Positions 1 to 7,950 of a DNA stretch of 64,000 nucleotides are shown here, one piece after another; the stretch's first letter is position 1; every line of letters starts with the position of its first letter. The DNA is taken from positions 1 to 64,000 of IMG/VR virus record IMGVR_UViG_3300005253_000098. The stretch is one strand, 5' to 3'. The notes under the pieces were generated by a model that saw only the letters and a list, made by a program, of their open reading frames with translations, was not told where the DNA came from and searched no databases. A program made the position numbers and the translations under genes. Origin of the DNA: a virus.

Positions 1-237
1 GTGGTAAAGAATGCTGTTTTATATTACAGGGATGGACAATATAGTGTCCCATGTATTTTATTGGACCATTCTGAGGCCGGTGCAAAAATTAGAATTGATA
101 ATCTTTCCGAATGCCCGCCAATGGATGATCTACATAGTTTACTTACCAGCGATACGTCACATCCATGTCGTTGTGTTTGGACCAATAGAAATGAACTAGG
201 AATCGAATACATCGAAGGAGATACGTCTCATGCTTAG
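1..237 (+). CDS. PilZ-like domain protein (possibly 5'-truncated)
   Basis: A 78-residue product read from a GTG at the window edge, so the true start may lie outside. The pattern is that of a compact PilZ domain as found in alphaproteobacteria: a strand with VPCILLDHSEAGAKIRI (like the D-x-S-x-x-G-A motif), then CRCVWTNRNELGIEY near residues 56-70 (like the C-terminal VxWxxxxxLGVxF strand). PilZ domains usually bind cyclic di-GMP, but the N-terminal RxxxR ligand motif is not visible, so nucleotide binding is doubtful. It overlaps the next gene by 8 nt. A bacterial signalling domain is out of keeping with the archaeal-virus genes that follow. Confidence 0.55.
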   Translation: MVKNAVLYYRDGQYSVPCILLDHSEAGAKIRIDNLSECPPMDDLHSLLTSDTSHPCRCVWTNRNELGIEYIEGDTSHA

Positions 238-748
238 AGCAGTTGATTATGTTATGCGTGGTATGACTAAGAAGAATGCATTATTAAAGGCTGGTTATTC
301 TGATAGTGTTGCATCTACGGATGCAGTGAGTGTATTCGGGCGTGATGATGTTAAGGCAGAGATTGAAAGGCGCAGGAAGCGGATAGCTATGAAGGCTAAC
401 GTTGATGCAGCTTGGATTGTTAAGCGGCTTATGGATATTGCTAATGCTGATATTGCCGACTTGTTAATTGTCGATGATATTGGCAATACGCGTTTGGATA
501 TGGCGCTTATGACCCCTCAATTAAGGCGTGCATTAGAGGGTGAGTTTAGTCTTAGTGAGGAAGGCACTAGTAGTGTTCGTATGCGAGTTAAGACAACGGA
601 TAAGCTGCGTGCGTTAGAAATGTTAGGTAAGTATTTGGATATGTTTACGGATACGGTTAAAGTTGAAGGTGAGATTAGCCTGATTGAGCGCCTTCACGCG
701 GGCCGCTCTCGTGTGTCTGACGGGATCATCTCTGAAGACTTGGACTAA
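230..748 (+). CDS. terminase small subunit (Terminase_2-like)
   Basis: 172 residues beginning with the DNA-binding helix-turn-helix pattern of phage small terminases: KNALLKAGYSDSVASTDAVS at residues 16-35, followed by a charged helix and the AAWIVKRLMDIA segment typical of the family. These proteins recognise viral DNA and regulate the large terminase during packaging. A strong ribosome binding site (AAGGAG) precedes the ATG. Arginine is mostly CGT/CGC/CGG here, while genes after 1.3 kb prefer AGA. No large terminase follows; the window's TerL is 50 kb away on the other strand next to a different small-subunit candidate. The family call is fairly secure; its belonging to this genome is not. 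Confidence 0.7.
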   Translation: MLRAVDYVMRGMTKKNALLKAGYSDSVASTDAVSVFGRDDVKAEIERRRKRIAMKANVDAAWIVKRLMDIANADIADLLIVDDIGNTRLDMALMTPQLRRALEGEFSLSEEGTSSVRMRVKTTDKLRALEMLGKYLDMFTDTVKVEGEISLIERLHAGRSRVSDGIISEDLD

Positions 749-807
749 TCGGGGAATAGGTGGGCAATAACAGCGAGCTATTTTAGCTCTAGCTATAGGA
801 AAAAATT

Positions 808-1197
808 ATGGCTAAGAAGGTTACAACGAGTATTACAGCACAGAATACATTCACAGACAGTCTATTTCTTTTACCAAATGTAAGGGTTAGTGTTAGTATT
901 TCTGGAACATTCAACGCCACTGTAACAATACAGCGGCGCTTAGATGGAACTAATTGGCGTGATGTAGAGAGTTGGACTGGAGAAATTGAAACAGATTATA
1001 TTTCTGGGTATCAGCAAGATGTGCGCATTGGCGTGAAAACTGGAGACTTTACGAGCGGTACAGCAGTATTATATATTGGTGTGTTCCTTTTTCGATTATT
1101 TGTCGAATTGGAGGAACCATTCCAAACGGAAGTCAATGCGTTCATCGCCTTGGTTGTGATTCTTTACACTATTACTGTTCCACAGATAGTGAGATAA
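808..1197 (+). CDS. virion-type beta-sandwich protein, C-terminus probably scrambled
   Basis: 129 residues. Residues 1-91 are a beta-rich domain of the kind found in small phage structural proteins: GTFNATVTIQRRLDGTNWRD, then VRIGVKTGDFTSGTAVLYIG. Proteins of this type normally end at about this point. The last roughly 38 residues are hydrophobic with no domain logic (VFLFRLFVELEEPF onward), which suggests that the reading frame has run through a junction near 1,080. An AGGAAAAAATT leader precedes the ATG. With the two genes upstream it forms a bacterial-phage-like trio. Function beyond a probable virion component is unknown. Confidence 0.45.
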   Translation: MAKKVTTSITAQNTFTDSLFLLPNVRVSVSISGTFNATVTIQRRLDGTNWRDVESWTGEIETDYISGYQQDVRIGVKTGDFTSGTAVLYIGVFLFRLFVELEEPFQTEVNAFIALVVILYTITVPQIVR

Positions 1198-1214
1198 ACC
1201 TCGACTGGTGCATA

Positions 1215-1239
1215 AGCCTTTGTTTTGTCTAACAAAGCT
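1215..1239 (+). terminator. stem-loop after the first gene trio
   Basis: AGC-(C)-TTTGTT pairs with AACAAA-GCT across a TTGTCT loop, giving a 9-bp stem with one bulged C, 18 nt after the stop at 1,197. No clear T-run follows, so termination is only a suggestion; it could also mark a junction. Confidence 0.25.
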
Positions 1240-1307
1240 GGTCTCCCCGGGTCAGTTTCTTTTTTCTTGGTTACCACCTTGCATAAACAGTTAGAGGTTA
1301 ATTCTAC

Positions 1308-1479
1308 CATGGTCGAACTTGATTTAGATGAAGAAGAATTTGAAGATCAACCCTATGAGTGTAATCTCTGTAGAGATCTATTAATAATAGGTTTCAATGA
1401 GGCACTTGCTCATAAATTACTTCATCTTCATCGCAAAGAGCAATCTTCAGTAAAAAGGCTGGGTGTCTCAAATGGTTGA
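1308..1479 (+). CDS. mini C2H2-like zinc-finger protein
   Basis: 56 residues from the ATG at 1,308, preceded by AGAGGTTAA as ribosome binding site; this start is preferred to a TTG at 1,225 whose extra residues look like translated non-coding DNA. The acidic N-terminus (MVELDLDEEEFEDQ) leads into YECNLCRDLL and AHKLLHLHRK, a Cys-x2-Cys plus His cluster compatible with one zinc site. It overlaps the polymerase gene by 8 nt, so the two are probably translationally coupled. Function unknown. Confidence 0.6.
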
Positions 1480-4306
1480 GATCTACACTCTTATGGGTCA
1501 AGCCTACAAGCTGCAATACGGAGAACCATGGGTCTATTTTTTCTCACGAGATCAACAAGGTAAGGCTGTTAAACATGTCTTAAAGAATCATCGACCACAC
1601 TATAGTATATCCCTTGGGTCAACATCACAGGGGTATCCAGAAGATCACGACAACCTATCTTTATATGTTGACCAGTCTACTGGTGAGAAAGAATACTTCT
1701 TAAAATTTGATCACAATATTGATCCTGATTATGTGAACCCAATGAGAACCAAAGAGTTCAGGACAAACCATGAGTCCATGGGTTACACTCATTATGAGGC
1801 TAACATAACCTTCCCTGAGAGAACCATGATTGATCTGGGTCTCTTCGATAAGTATTACCTTGACTCTCATGATAATAATAAGATTGTTCCTATTAGACCA
1901 TGGTTATTCCCTGGAGAGGAACCAGAAAATAAAGAATTATTTGATAGAGCTCAGAAGTTAGTGATAAGACCACGTTGCTGTATTTTTGACATAGAAGTTG
2001 ACAATAAAGACGGCGGTGATTTCCCATCATGGAAACACCCTGTTTTTCCAGTGCAATCAATTCAGTTCATAGACTCTTACGAAGAAGGCATCTTACGTGT
2101 GTATTGGGTTCGATCAAAAGGAGATATCCCAAACATAACACAGATTGAACGTGAAGGACAGAAGTTCGAGGTAGTAACTACCATCTTTCCGACCGACAAG
2201 CAATTATTAGAAGCCTTCGTGGCATACGCTACACTGGTCAGGTTTGACCATTATTACGCACATTTCGGTAACGAATTTGATCTACCTTATTTATATGCAC
2301 GCATGGATCACGTCGGAGTCGATATCACGGGGCTGTCGCCCCTACGCAGAGTATATATGAGAAAGGAATTGTTGAGCGATGGATTTAGAGCAGGTGATAA
2401 AGGAAAAGCTGGTCAAACGAGTTCTGCTCAGCCAGTCGTTATATCGGGATGTTCCTGTATGGACACAATCCCGGTTATCAAAAAATACACTTATCAAAAA
2501 AAGGAGCCAGGTTATAGTCTTAAGATTCTCATCGAAAAGAATTTTGGCGAAGATTTTTATGAGGGTCACCCAGACTACGGTCGGAAATTCGGGTGGGCAT
2601 TACAAAACGATCCTGTTGGTGCATGGAAATACTCGGCACTGGATACTATTGGTCTCTATATCTTAATTACTAAAGTTTATCCGATCATAATTCAATACGA
2701 TAATTACAGGCGAATTGCAGGTGTAGCTGCACATGATAGTCTCGCCAATAACAAATTCATCAAGTTTCTAAAAATCAGAATGCGAAAGATGTTAGGACGT
2801 CCACCCATGCGGACCAATACCACATGGAAGACAGGAGATCCTACCGTTCCAGGAGCATTCGTGTTTCCGCCTGTCCCAGGTATTACCGACTGGGTAGTAG
2901 CCATAGATTTTTCTGGAATGTATACGACCATCATTGAGTCAGACAACATGGGATCTGATACACTTATCCCAGAACGATTCGCAAAAGACATGGGTATCCC
3001 CTACATCAAGTCTCATGATGGGATCTGTTTCAGGACAGATGTTGTCTCCATCAATAGTCTTATCGTTCAGGTTGTTAAGAAATATCGGAAGGAAGCCAAA
3101 GACTTAAAAAAGTATTATACCAAGTTAGGTAAAGAGGACTTAGCTAAAACGTATGACGACATACAATTAGCCTTTAAACTCTTAGGAGTAAGTATATATG
3201 GAGACGCAGTCTACCGTCATAGTTCTGACTATTCTTATGATGTCGGCAGGGCTATTACGGGTCGTGGACGTGAATACCTCACCGCTCTCAAGTCTTTTTA
3301 TGGTGCTAAGCATTCTCTCACTACCATTGCTGGGGATACCGATTCTACCTTTATTAAGTTACGGCAGTCAAGCTTTATCGTGGAAAACAACATTGATATT
3401 AGAAAACTCTACGACTACTGCCTCGATCTGGAACGATCCGCCAACGAATGGTTCTTAGACTACGCTCGTAAGAATCAGCATCGTATCCCTATGAGTGTAG
3501 AAGCAGAAAAGATTATCAAACGTATTGTATTCAAGGAACGATCTCTTACCATCAAGAAAGAAAAAGAGTTGATGTGGCTCCACCAGTCCCTCAAGGATGC
3601 CGACGCATTCGGTTGGGATGAGGATATCCCTCACATACAGGAGAAAATCAGGGAGTTAGAAGAAGAGAAGACTGTCAAGAAACAATACATTTATCACAGC
3701 ATAGCGGTAAAAGATGAGACCGGCAACTTCGTTGAGGTCGATAAGATAGTCGAGATGGGCTCAGCTGGTAAGAGAACCGATACCGCAGCTATCATCAGAC
3801 AGGTAATCAAGGAAGCTGGTGAAAAGCTTATGCGTGACACTATCTCCAACACCATGAAGTATATTCGATCTGAGTTCAAGAAAGCAGAAAGTTACGATCT
3901 CGATCAAGTCGCACTCACCAAGGGCTTCAACAAACACCCCAAATTCTACAAGACCCACAACGTCTACACTAACGGTGCTCGATACGCTGAGAGACACTTC
4001 ACTCAACAGGTCGACACATCCATCAAGCCCAAACTATTATATATTAAACCCATCGAAGGGAAATCCTCGGAGAGGTTTCCCAAACAATTAATCTGTTACG
4101 ATGGCATCCTCCGTTCCATAAAAGCAGTCGTTAGTTTGACCGAGTCCTTCAACGATATTCCTCAAGACTTCTGGAATCACTGGCAGATCGATTGGAAAAC
4201 TCAGCGTCAGAAGATCTTCTCTCCTCTTGAGTTATTGATCAAAGGCATAGGTGAGAACTGGGACATGCTTATCTCCGGTCAGAAAAGTTTAACGAGCTGG
4301 TTATAA
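1472..4306 (+). CDS. polB: family B DNA polymerase with proofreading exonuclease
   Basis: 944 residues. It is expected to replicate the viral DNA. The 3'-5' exonuclease motifs are intact: Exo I FDIEVD (D173, E175), Exo II HFGNEFDLPYLYAR, Exo III YSALD (D391). The polymerase motifs are intact: motif A AIDFSGMYTTII (D479), motif B KLLGVSIYGD near residues 569-578, motif C GDTDST (D622, D624). The motif A residue usually Leu/Tyr-Tyr-Pro is replaced by GMYTTI, a divergent version. A lysine/tyrosine thumb-region motif (KKQYIY) is seen near residue 735. The ATG at 1,472 is preferred to the GTG at 1,463 because it overlaps the upstream gene and follows GGCTGGGTG. No intein or protein-priming TPR insertions were noticed. 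It heads the early block. Confidence 0.95.
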   Translation: MVEIYTLMGQAYKLQYGEPWVYFFSRDQQGKAVKHVLKNHRPHYSISLGSTSQGYPEDHDNLSLYVDQSTGEKEYFLKFDHNIDPDYVNPMRTKEFRTNHESMGYTHYEANITFPERTMIDLGLFDKYYLDSHDNNKIVPIRPWLFPGEEPENKELFDRAQKLVIRPRCCIFDIEVDNKDGGDFPSWKHPVFPVQSIQFIDSYEEGILRVYWVRSKGDIPNITQIEREGQKFEVVTTIFPTDKQLLEAFVAYATLVRFDHYYAHFGNEFDLPYLYARMDHVGVDITGLSPLRRVYMRKELLSDGFRAGDKGKAGQTSSAQPVVISGCSCMDTIPVIKKYTYQKKEPGYSLKILIEKNFGEDFYEGHPDYGRKFGWALQNDPVGAWKYSALDTIGLYILITKVYPIIIQYDNYRRIAGVAAHDSLANNKFIKFLKIRMRKMLGRPPMRTNTTWKTGDPTVPGAFVFPPVPGITDWVVAIDFSGMYTTIIESDNMGSDTLIPERFAKDMGIPYIKSHDGICFRTDVVSINSLIVQVVKKYRKEAKDLKKYYTKLGKEDLAKTYDDIQLAFKLLGVSIYGDAVYRHSSDYSYDVGRAITGRGREYLTALKSFYGAKHSLTTIAGDTDSTFIKLRQSSFIVENNIDIRKLYDYCLDLERSANEWFLDYARKNQHRIPMSVEAEKIIKRIVFKERSLTIKKEKELMWLHQSLKDADAFGWDEDIPHIQEKIRELEEEKTVKKQYIYHSIAVKDETGNFVEVDKIVEMGSAGKRTDTAAIIRQVIKEAGEKLMRDTISNTMKYIRSEFKKAESYDLDQVALTKGFNKHPKFYKTHNVYTNGARYAERHFTQQVDTSIKPKLLYIKPIEGKSSERFPKQLICYDGILRSIKAVVSLTESFNDIPQDFWNHWQIDWKTQRQKIFSPLELLIKGIGENWDMLISGQKSLTSWL

Positions 4307-4491
4307 TGAATGTAGATATTATTAAAATTGAATATATGATGAACATGATCAAAAATAAGAACGTAGGACACTATGATCTTGATCTTATAATGTTTATTCT
4401 CTATAAAAATATTATAGATGAACTATTTGAACATGATGGTCCCTACAGTGTGGAACATCCGTGGCAACCTCCATATCAGCAGGTAGATTAA
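4306..4491 (+). CDS. small protein of unknown function
   Basis: 61 residues. The ATG overlaps the polymerase stop as TAATG, which argues for coupled translation. Mostly helical in appearance with a Met/Ile-rich first half and an acidic middle (DELFEHDG). No recognisable motif. Its place directly after polB suggests an accessory role in replication, but that is only context. Confidence 0.5.
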   Translation: MNVDIIKIEYMMNMIKNKNVGHYDLDLIMFILYKNIIDELFEHDGPYSVEHPWQPPYQQVD

Positions 4492-4492
4492 A

Positions 4493-4672
4493 ATGTGTAT
4501 GTGTCCTCCCTGTGAAAGTTGTTTAAAAGATATAGATGCCTGCTACGGTGCGTGTCCCTATTGTGGTCACCCCACCGGTCGAACGAGTATGATGGGTAAT
4601 ATTGATTATATAATCAAGCTTGTTATGTGTAATATATGTAATGTGTATCATCCGACAAGATATTATAGGTGA
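4493..4672 (+). CDS. mini zinc-ribbon protein with three Cys clusters
   Basis: 59 residues starting 2 nt after the preceding stop. The sequence shows MCMCPPCESC at the N-terminus, CYGACPYCGH near residue 28 and MCNICNVYH near residue 47, enough ligands for two zinc sites. Ends in TGA, and the downstream reading frame can start at an overlapping GTG. Small zinc-ribbon proteins of this kind are common in archaeal viruses as DNA- or protein-binding adaptors; the exact role is unknown. Confidence 0.65.
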   Translation: MCMCPPCESCLKDIDACYGACPYCGHPTGRTSMMGNIDYIIKLVMCNICNVYHPTRYYR

Positions 4673-4677
4673 ATAAA

Positions 4678-4926
4678 ATGGTAGAATTAGAAGCAAAAGA
4701 TGTAAAGAGAGGCGTAGAGTTGTATTTACACTACTACGGTCTAAGCACCCTGAACGAGATTGCTGATAATCTCGATATCTCAGGGTTAGTTGTTATGCTT
4801 TCTATTCATGATCTGGTAACAGATAAGAAAGTAGTAAAACAAATTATAAGACCTGATGAAGGACGTAGAGATATTAATATTCCAGGTCACTATTATCAAT
4901 ATGTTGCTAACATCGATGAGATGTAA
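4678..4926 (+). CDS. winged-helix DNA-binding protein
   Basis: 82 residues from the ATG at 4,678, chosen because AGGTGA lies 5 nt upstream (a GTG at 4,669 is also possible). LSTLNEIADNLDISGLVVML resembles the helix-turn-helix of small winged-helix regulators, followed by a basic segment (KKVVKQIIRPDEGRRD) that could form the wing. Probably a transcription factor of the early block. It is followed by a promoter-like element at 4,930. Confidence 0.5.
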   Translation: MVELEAKDVKRGVELYLHYYGLSTLNEIADNLDISGLVVMLSIHDLVTDKKVVKQIIRPDEGRRDINIPGHYYQYVANIDEM

Positions 4927-4929
4927 GAC

Positions 4930-4955
4930 TTTATAAACCATAGTGGTTTCTATGG
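4930..4955 (+). promoter_or_regulatory. TATA box followed by inverted repeat
   Basis: TTTATAAA at 4,930-4,937 is an archaeal TATA box placed about 33 nt before the ATG at 4,970. Directly after it, CCATAG (4,938-4,943) and CTATGG (4,950-4,955) form a perfect 6-bp inverted repeat around TGGTTT, at the place expected between TATA box and start site. It may be a repressor operator or a leader hairpin. Confidence 0.55.
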
Positions 4956-4969
4956 AGTTGTGAAAAACT

Positions 4970-5284
4970 ATGCCAAGAGGAGAAAAAGATAAGCTTACTG
5001 ATGCTCAGAAGGATCGTATCATGATCCTTAAGGGAGTAATGTCTGCATATCTGGTAGCTGAGGAATTCGGAGTCACTCATACCACCATTTATAATGTATG
5101 GAAATCAAAAAGAAACCAAAAGAAACCATTGTATGTTCCTACTTTTACTGATATTATTAATGAAATTCGAGAGGAGGGTATAAAGGGATTCAACCTCTCA
5201 CCCGAGAAACTCAATGATAAACCTTATAGAATGATCTTTGATATGACTATCGAACACATTAGGCGATTAAATGAAACTAATTGA
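4970..5284 (+). CDS. helix-turn-helix protein
   Basis: 104 residues. Residues 10-45 (LTDAQKDRIMILKG, then AYLVAEEFGVTHTTIYNVWK) are a clear helix-turn-helix of the resolvase/Sigma70-region-4-like type: an aliphatic first helix, the turn at EEFGVT and a recognition helix HTTIYNVWKSKR. The remaining residues carry a short helical domain ending in IRRLNETN. It is the first gene behind a TATA box and inverted repeat and may regulate its own operon. It overlaps the next gene by 14 nt. Confidence 0.65.
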   Translation: MPRGEKDKLTDAQKDRIMILKGVMSAYLVAEEFGVTHTTIYNVWKSKRNQKKPLYVPTFTDIINEIREEGIKGFNLSPEKLNDKPYRMIFDMTIEHIRRLNETN

Positions 5285-5465
5285 GCAAATTGATCCAAAG
5301 AATTTTAATATTAGGATGCGGATAGATACCACTTACTGGGATATGATCAGAGAGATGTCTAAAAAGATGGCTGTTGGAGAACGCCTCGAAATTACTCCAA
5401 CAACAGTCAGACACTGGATGACTTTCAAGGATAAGGAAGTTTTAATTACCGAGGAGAAATTATAA
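5271..5465 (+). CDS. small protein of unknown function
   Basis: 64 residues overlapping the preceding gene by 14 nt and the next gene by 1 nt (TAATG), so it is embedded in a translationally coupled run. Basic and helical (YWDMIREMSKKMAVGERLEI), with a short C-terminal strand. No family recognised. A nucleic-acid-associated role is plausible from charge and context only. Confidence 0.45.
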   Translation: MKLIEQIDPKNFNIRMRIDTTYWDMIREMSKKMAVGERLEITPTTVRHWMTFKDKEVLITEEKL

Positions 5466-5857
5466 TGGTATTAAATGAAGTATATTGTATGGAATGTGAA
5501 AAGTATTTCCGCTTCCAGATATCGGAAGAAGAGTCAGGGGACTTAGATATTCCCTGTAAAGAGTGCGGACACATGCACTTCCGAGTAGTCGAGAAAGGTC
5601 GTATCACCGAAGATCGCTGGGCTTTTGATCTTGGCGATGGCAAGCCAGTAACTCGGGAAGAATATATTCGTCGGATGGCTGACGCCCCAACAACTGTGAG
5701 TTTTGTTTACACAACAGGAACGTATACTGTCAGTATGTATGCCAGTTCTACTTCCAGTAGCACCTATTTAACTGATTCATGGGCATATATAACGGGCACA
5801 GGTGATTCTGCTAATGATGCTACCGATGCTGGCTACTATCATCCCGGAGCTCCGTAA
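5465..5857 (+). CDS. zinc-ribbon protein with Ser/Thr/Tyr-rich tail
   Basis: 130 residues in two unlike parts. Residues 1-45 are a zinc ribbon: YCMECEKYF, then IPCKECGHMHF (two Cys-x2-Cys knuckles). After a charged linker, residues 80-130 are low-complexity and rich in Ser, Thr, Tyr and Ala (SASSTSSSTYLTDSWAY-like) ending in GYYHPGAP. The tail resembles a surface or virion segment more than a regulator. Operon position is within the early block. A fused or bifunctional role is possible; function unknown. Confidence 0.5.
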   Translation: MVLNEVYCMECEKYFRFQISEEESGDLDIPCKECGHMHFRVVEKGRITEDRWAFDLGDGKPVTREEYIRRMADAPTTVSFVYTTGTYTVSMYASSTSSSTYLTDSWAYITGTGDSANDATDAGYYHPGAP

Positions 5858-6297
5858 TGTCAGGTAACATCTACAACCAGTATAATACATTGAGGAGACA
5901 GCGTCGACTCAACCTTCAAAATGCTGTCCTCAAGTGGATTCCTCGTTATCCTAATGTTATCGTCCGCTCATGGCTCATTAACAAATGGGAATACGAAGGA
6001 GGAAATATGAAGCTTCTACGTTCCACCTTAGCTGATCTCCGAGTTCATGGAATGGTCAGTAGAGTTAACTATCGCTGGGTGTTCGATCCTAATGATGAGT
6101 ATCTAATTAAGAATCCTGATTATCCCAGTAAAGCACACAAGACATTCTATGTTGAGGATATGTGTCCTCGTTATAAGAGACGTGTGAAGAGTGGTCACAA
6201 TCGTATTCCTGATAATTATAAGAAACCTCCACCCGGTAGATCAGCTCTGAGAGCTGAGCGAGAGTGGTTCAAGCATGGTAAACCTGTGAGAAGATGA
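5857..6297 (+). CDS. basic winged-helix-like protein
   Basis: 146 residues, strongly basic. Residues 15-75 (RRLNLQNAVLKWIPRY through STLADLRVHGMVSRVNYRWVF) look like a winged helix with a final beta hairpin. The C-terminal third is rich in Arg, Lys, Pro and Gly (KKPPPGRSALRAEREWFKHG) and is probably a flexible DNA-binding tail. It is coupled to both neighbours by 1-4 nt overlaps. DNA binding is inferred from charge and fold-like pattern. Confidence 0.45.
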   Translation: MSGNIYNQYNTLRRQRRLNLQNAVLKWIPRYPNVIVRSWLINKWEYEGGNMKLLRSTLADLRVHGMVSRVNYRWVFDPNDEYLIKNPDYPSKAHKTFYVEDMCPRYKRRVKSGHNRIPDNYKKPPPGRSALRAEREWFKHGKPVRR

Positions 6298-6686
6298 CAA
6301 CCATAGTCCATGTAGACAAGAGTAATTCTTTTCTGTGTATCAAATCCTTCCACGATAAGTTCTTGGAGGGACACATCTATTCAAGGGATCAGATTATGAG
6401 ATCACTTTTGAATATGTGTAAACGTAGTAATTGGATTGTATCTGAGGAAGAATACAAGAGCTTCTATCATATTTTCAAGATTACCAATAATAACATGACA
6501 CTACTGTTTATACCTATCGTTTGTAGTAAATGTTTTCCTAAATATGATGATGATATTCCAATCCAAAAATCCTGGGATGATCCCGATAAGTGGCTGATGT
6601 GCCGTAGATGTGAGCACTCATGGTATGAGGAGTCTTATGAATATATTGTGGGCACTATACCCCATAGGAAGTTGAATACTTTTTGA
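6294..6686 (+). CDS. zinc-ribbon protein of unknown function
   Basis: 130 residues. The C-terminal half carries two knuckles, IVCSKCFPKY and LMCRRCEHSW, which make one zinc ribbon; the N-terminal 75 residues are a mixed alpha/beta domain (DQIMRSLLNMCKRSNWIVSE). It overlaps its neighbours by 4 and 4 nt. Probably a protein or nucleic-acid adaptor in the early operon. Confidence 0.45.
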   Translation: MTTIVHVDKSNSFLCIKSFHDKFLEGHIYSRDQIMRSLLNMCKRSNWIVSEEEYKSFYHIFKITNNNMTLLFIPIVCSKCFPKYDDDIPIQKSWDDPDKWLMCRRCEHSWYEESYEYIVGTIPHRKLNTF

Positions 6687-6934
6687 TCTGTCAGGACTGT
6701 TTCAAAGAAACTAATCGTAATCGGAGAGTATGCACTACTTGTTTGGACCAGCGTATTTTTGATGTTATAACTGATTACCAGCCCTGTAGTCGAGACGAGA
6801 TGGTCAGGGTTACCACCATGGCACGCTCAAGTGTATTCGATGCCCTGGTAAGATTAGAGGAGCAAGGGCTGGTCAAGAAACAATCACGACCTATGAAGAG
6901 GGGCAGACCAATGATTGAATGGGTGATAGCATGA
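6683..6934 (+). CDS. zinc-knuckle plus winged-helix regulator
   Basis: 83 residues initiated at a TTG that overlaps the preceding stop (TTGA). Residues 2-20 hold CQDCFKE and CTTCLDQ, a single zinc site. Residues 25-80 are a MarR/TrmB-like winged helix: CSRDEMVRVTTMARSSVFDA, LVRLEEQGLVKKQSRPMKRG, ending with a wing strand. Such archaeal proteins are DNA-binding transcription regulators. It ends with ATGA, coupling it to the nuclease gene. Confidence 0.65.
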   Translation: MICQDCFKETNRNRRVCTTCLDQRIFDVITDYQPCSRDEMVRVTTMARSSVFDALVRLEEQGLVKKQSRPMKRGRPMIEWVIA

Positions 6935-7950
6935 GTCAAGATCCAATAGCAATACAACACGCCGAGAACTTAAAACGTGGTCTCTATCATAAGACTATGT
7001 TCATGGCGTGGAGGAAATGTAAATACTTCGGAGTAGTTAATGCCACCGAGATGTTAGCGGGGATAGAGGAGTATGAAAAGCTTCCTCGTATGTGGCTCAA
7101 GATCGGTAAAGATATTCACGCCTTAGTGGATACCCTACACCAAAAAGCCGCTCCTAAGATTATGTCGAGCTTCTTCCACATTGAAGCTGTTAAGAAATAT
7201 TTGTGGGAACTATTACTGGAGGAAGATCCTCCTGAGATGTATAAAGACTATCTGAAAAAAGTAGTCAGTATTGAATCTCAAAGATGGATGGTATGTATGC
7301 GTAGATCCAAGTCCAGGATGAGAATGCGAGATTGGAAAGTCGCTCTACGAGAGACTTATATCGAACAGCCGCAACTTAACATAGCTATGAATGTGGACCG
7401 ACTGGAGCGAGTGCCCGGGACGATCAATCAGTATGCCTTGATCGAGTGGAAATCCAAGGTCGATATCAATAGCATCCGACAGGAACTTGCGTTCTATTAC
7501 ACTGGACTCGAGCCATGGGTTGCTCAACACAACAGGATAGCTCGACAAAAGTTCGGCTTCATGGCACCCGAGAAACTGGAACCATATCTAATGTATATCA
7601 CTCACTGGGGAGCCTTCGGTTACAATCCAGAATCTGACGACCTATATGAACGGGTCAAGAAGATCTCCCTCACCTATTTCAAGAAAGCTTTTGCAGAGTT
7701 CCTCAAGGACATGGAGTTCGCCAAGAATTACAAAGGCACAATCGAGAATATACAGACCATCTACGAGCCTATCATGGGTAAACCCCTTAAGCGGATCATG
7801 GTTGATATCATGTGCAACTGGTGTGAGCTCAGTGGATTATGCTACAGCAAGAAGAACTTATTACCAATATTATTTAGACAGCAAGAGATAGATGACAACT
7901 TATTAACCGCTTCTGATCTCATGCTCTACGAGGAATTAAAGAATGGCTAA
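6931..7950 (+). CDS. Cas4/RecB-like PD-(D/E)xK nuclease with Fe-S cluster
   Basis: 339 residues from the ATG at 6,931, preferred over 6,919 because it overlaps the previous stop as ATGA. The nuclease core is visible as MNVDRLE near residues 153-159 (metal-binding Asp) and YALIEWKSK near residues 167-175 (E-x-K). Four cysteines match the [4Fe-4S] staple of Cas4/AddB proteins: C30 (WRKCKYFG) and C295, C298, C304 (MCNWCELSGLC). Enzymes of this family are 5'-3' exonucleases that trim DNA ends. With no cas genes nearby it is more likely a viral replication or recombination exonuclease than a CRISPR adaptation protein. The N-terminal half is longer than in stand-alone Cas4. Confidence 0.8.
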   Translation: MSQDPIAIQHAENLKRGLYHKTMFMAWRKCKYFGVVNATEMLAGIEEYEKLPRMWLKIGKDIHALVDTLHQKAAPKIMSSFFHIEAVKKYLWELLLEEDPPEMYKDYLKKVVSIESQRWMVCMRRSKSRMRMRDWKVALRETYIEQPQLNIAMNVDRLERVPGTINQYALIEWKSKVDINSIRQELAFYYTGLEPWVAQHNRIARQKFGFMAPEKLEPYLMYITHWGAFGYNPESDDLYERVKKISLTYFKKAFAEFLKDMEFAKNYKGTIENIQTIYEPIMGKPLKRIMVDIMCNWCELSGLCYSKKNLLPILFRQQEIDDNLLTASDLMLYEELKNG

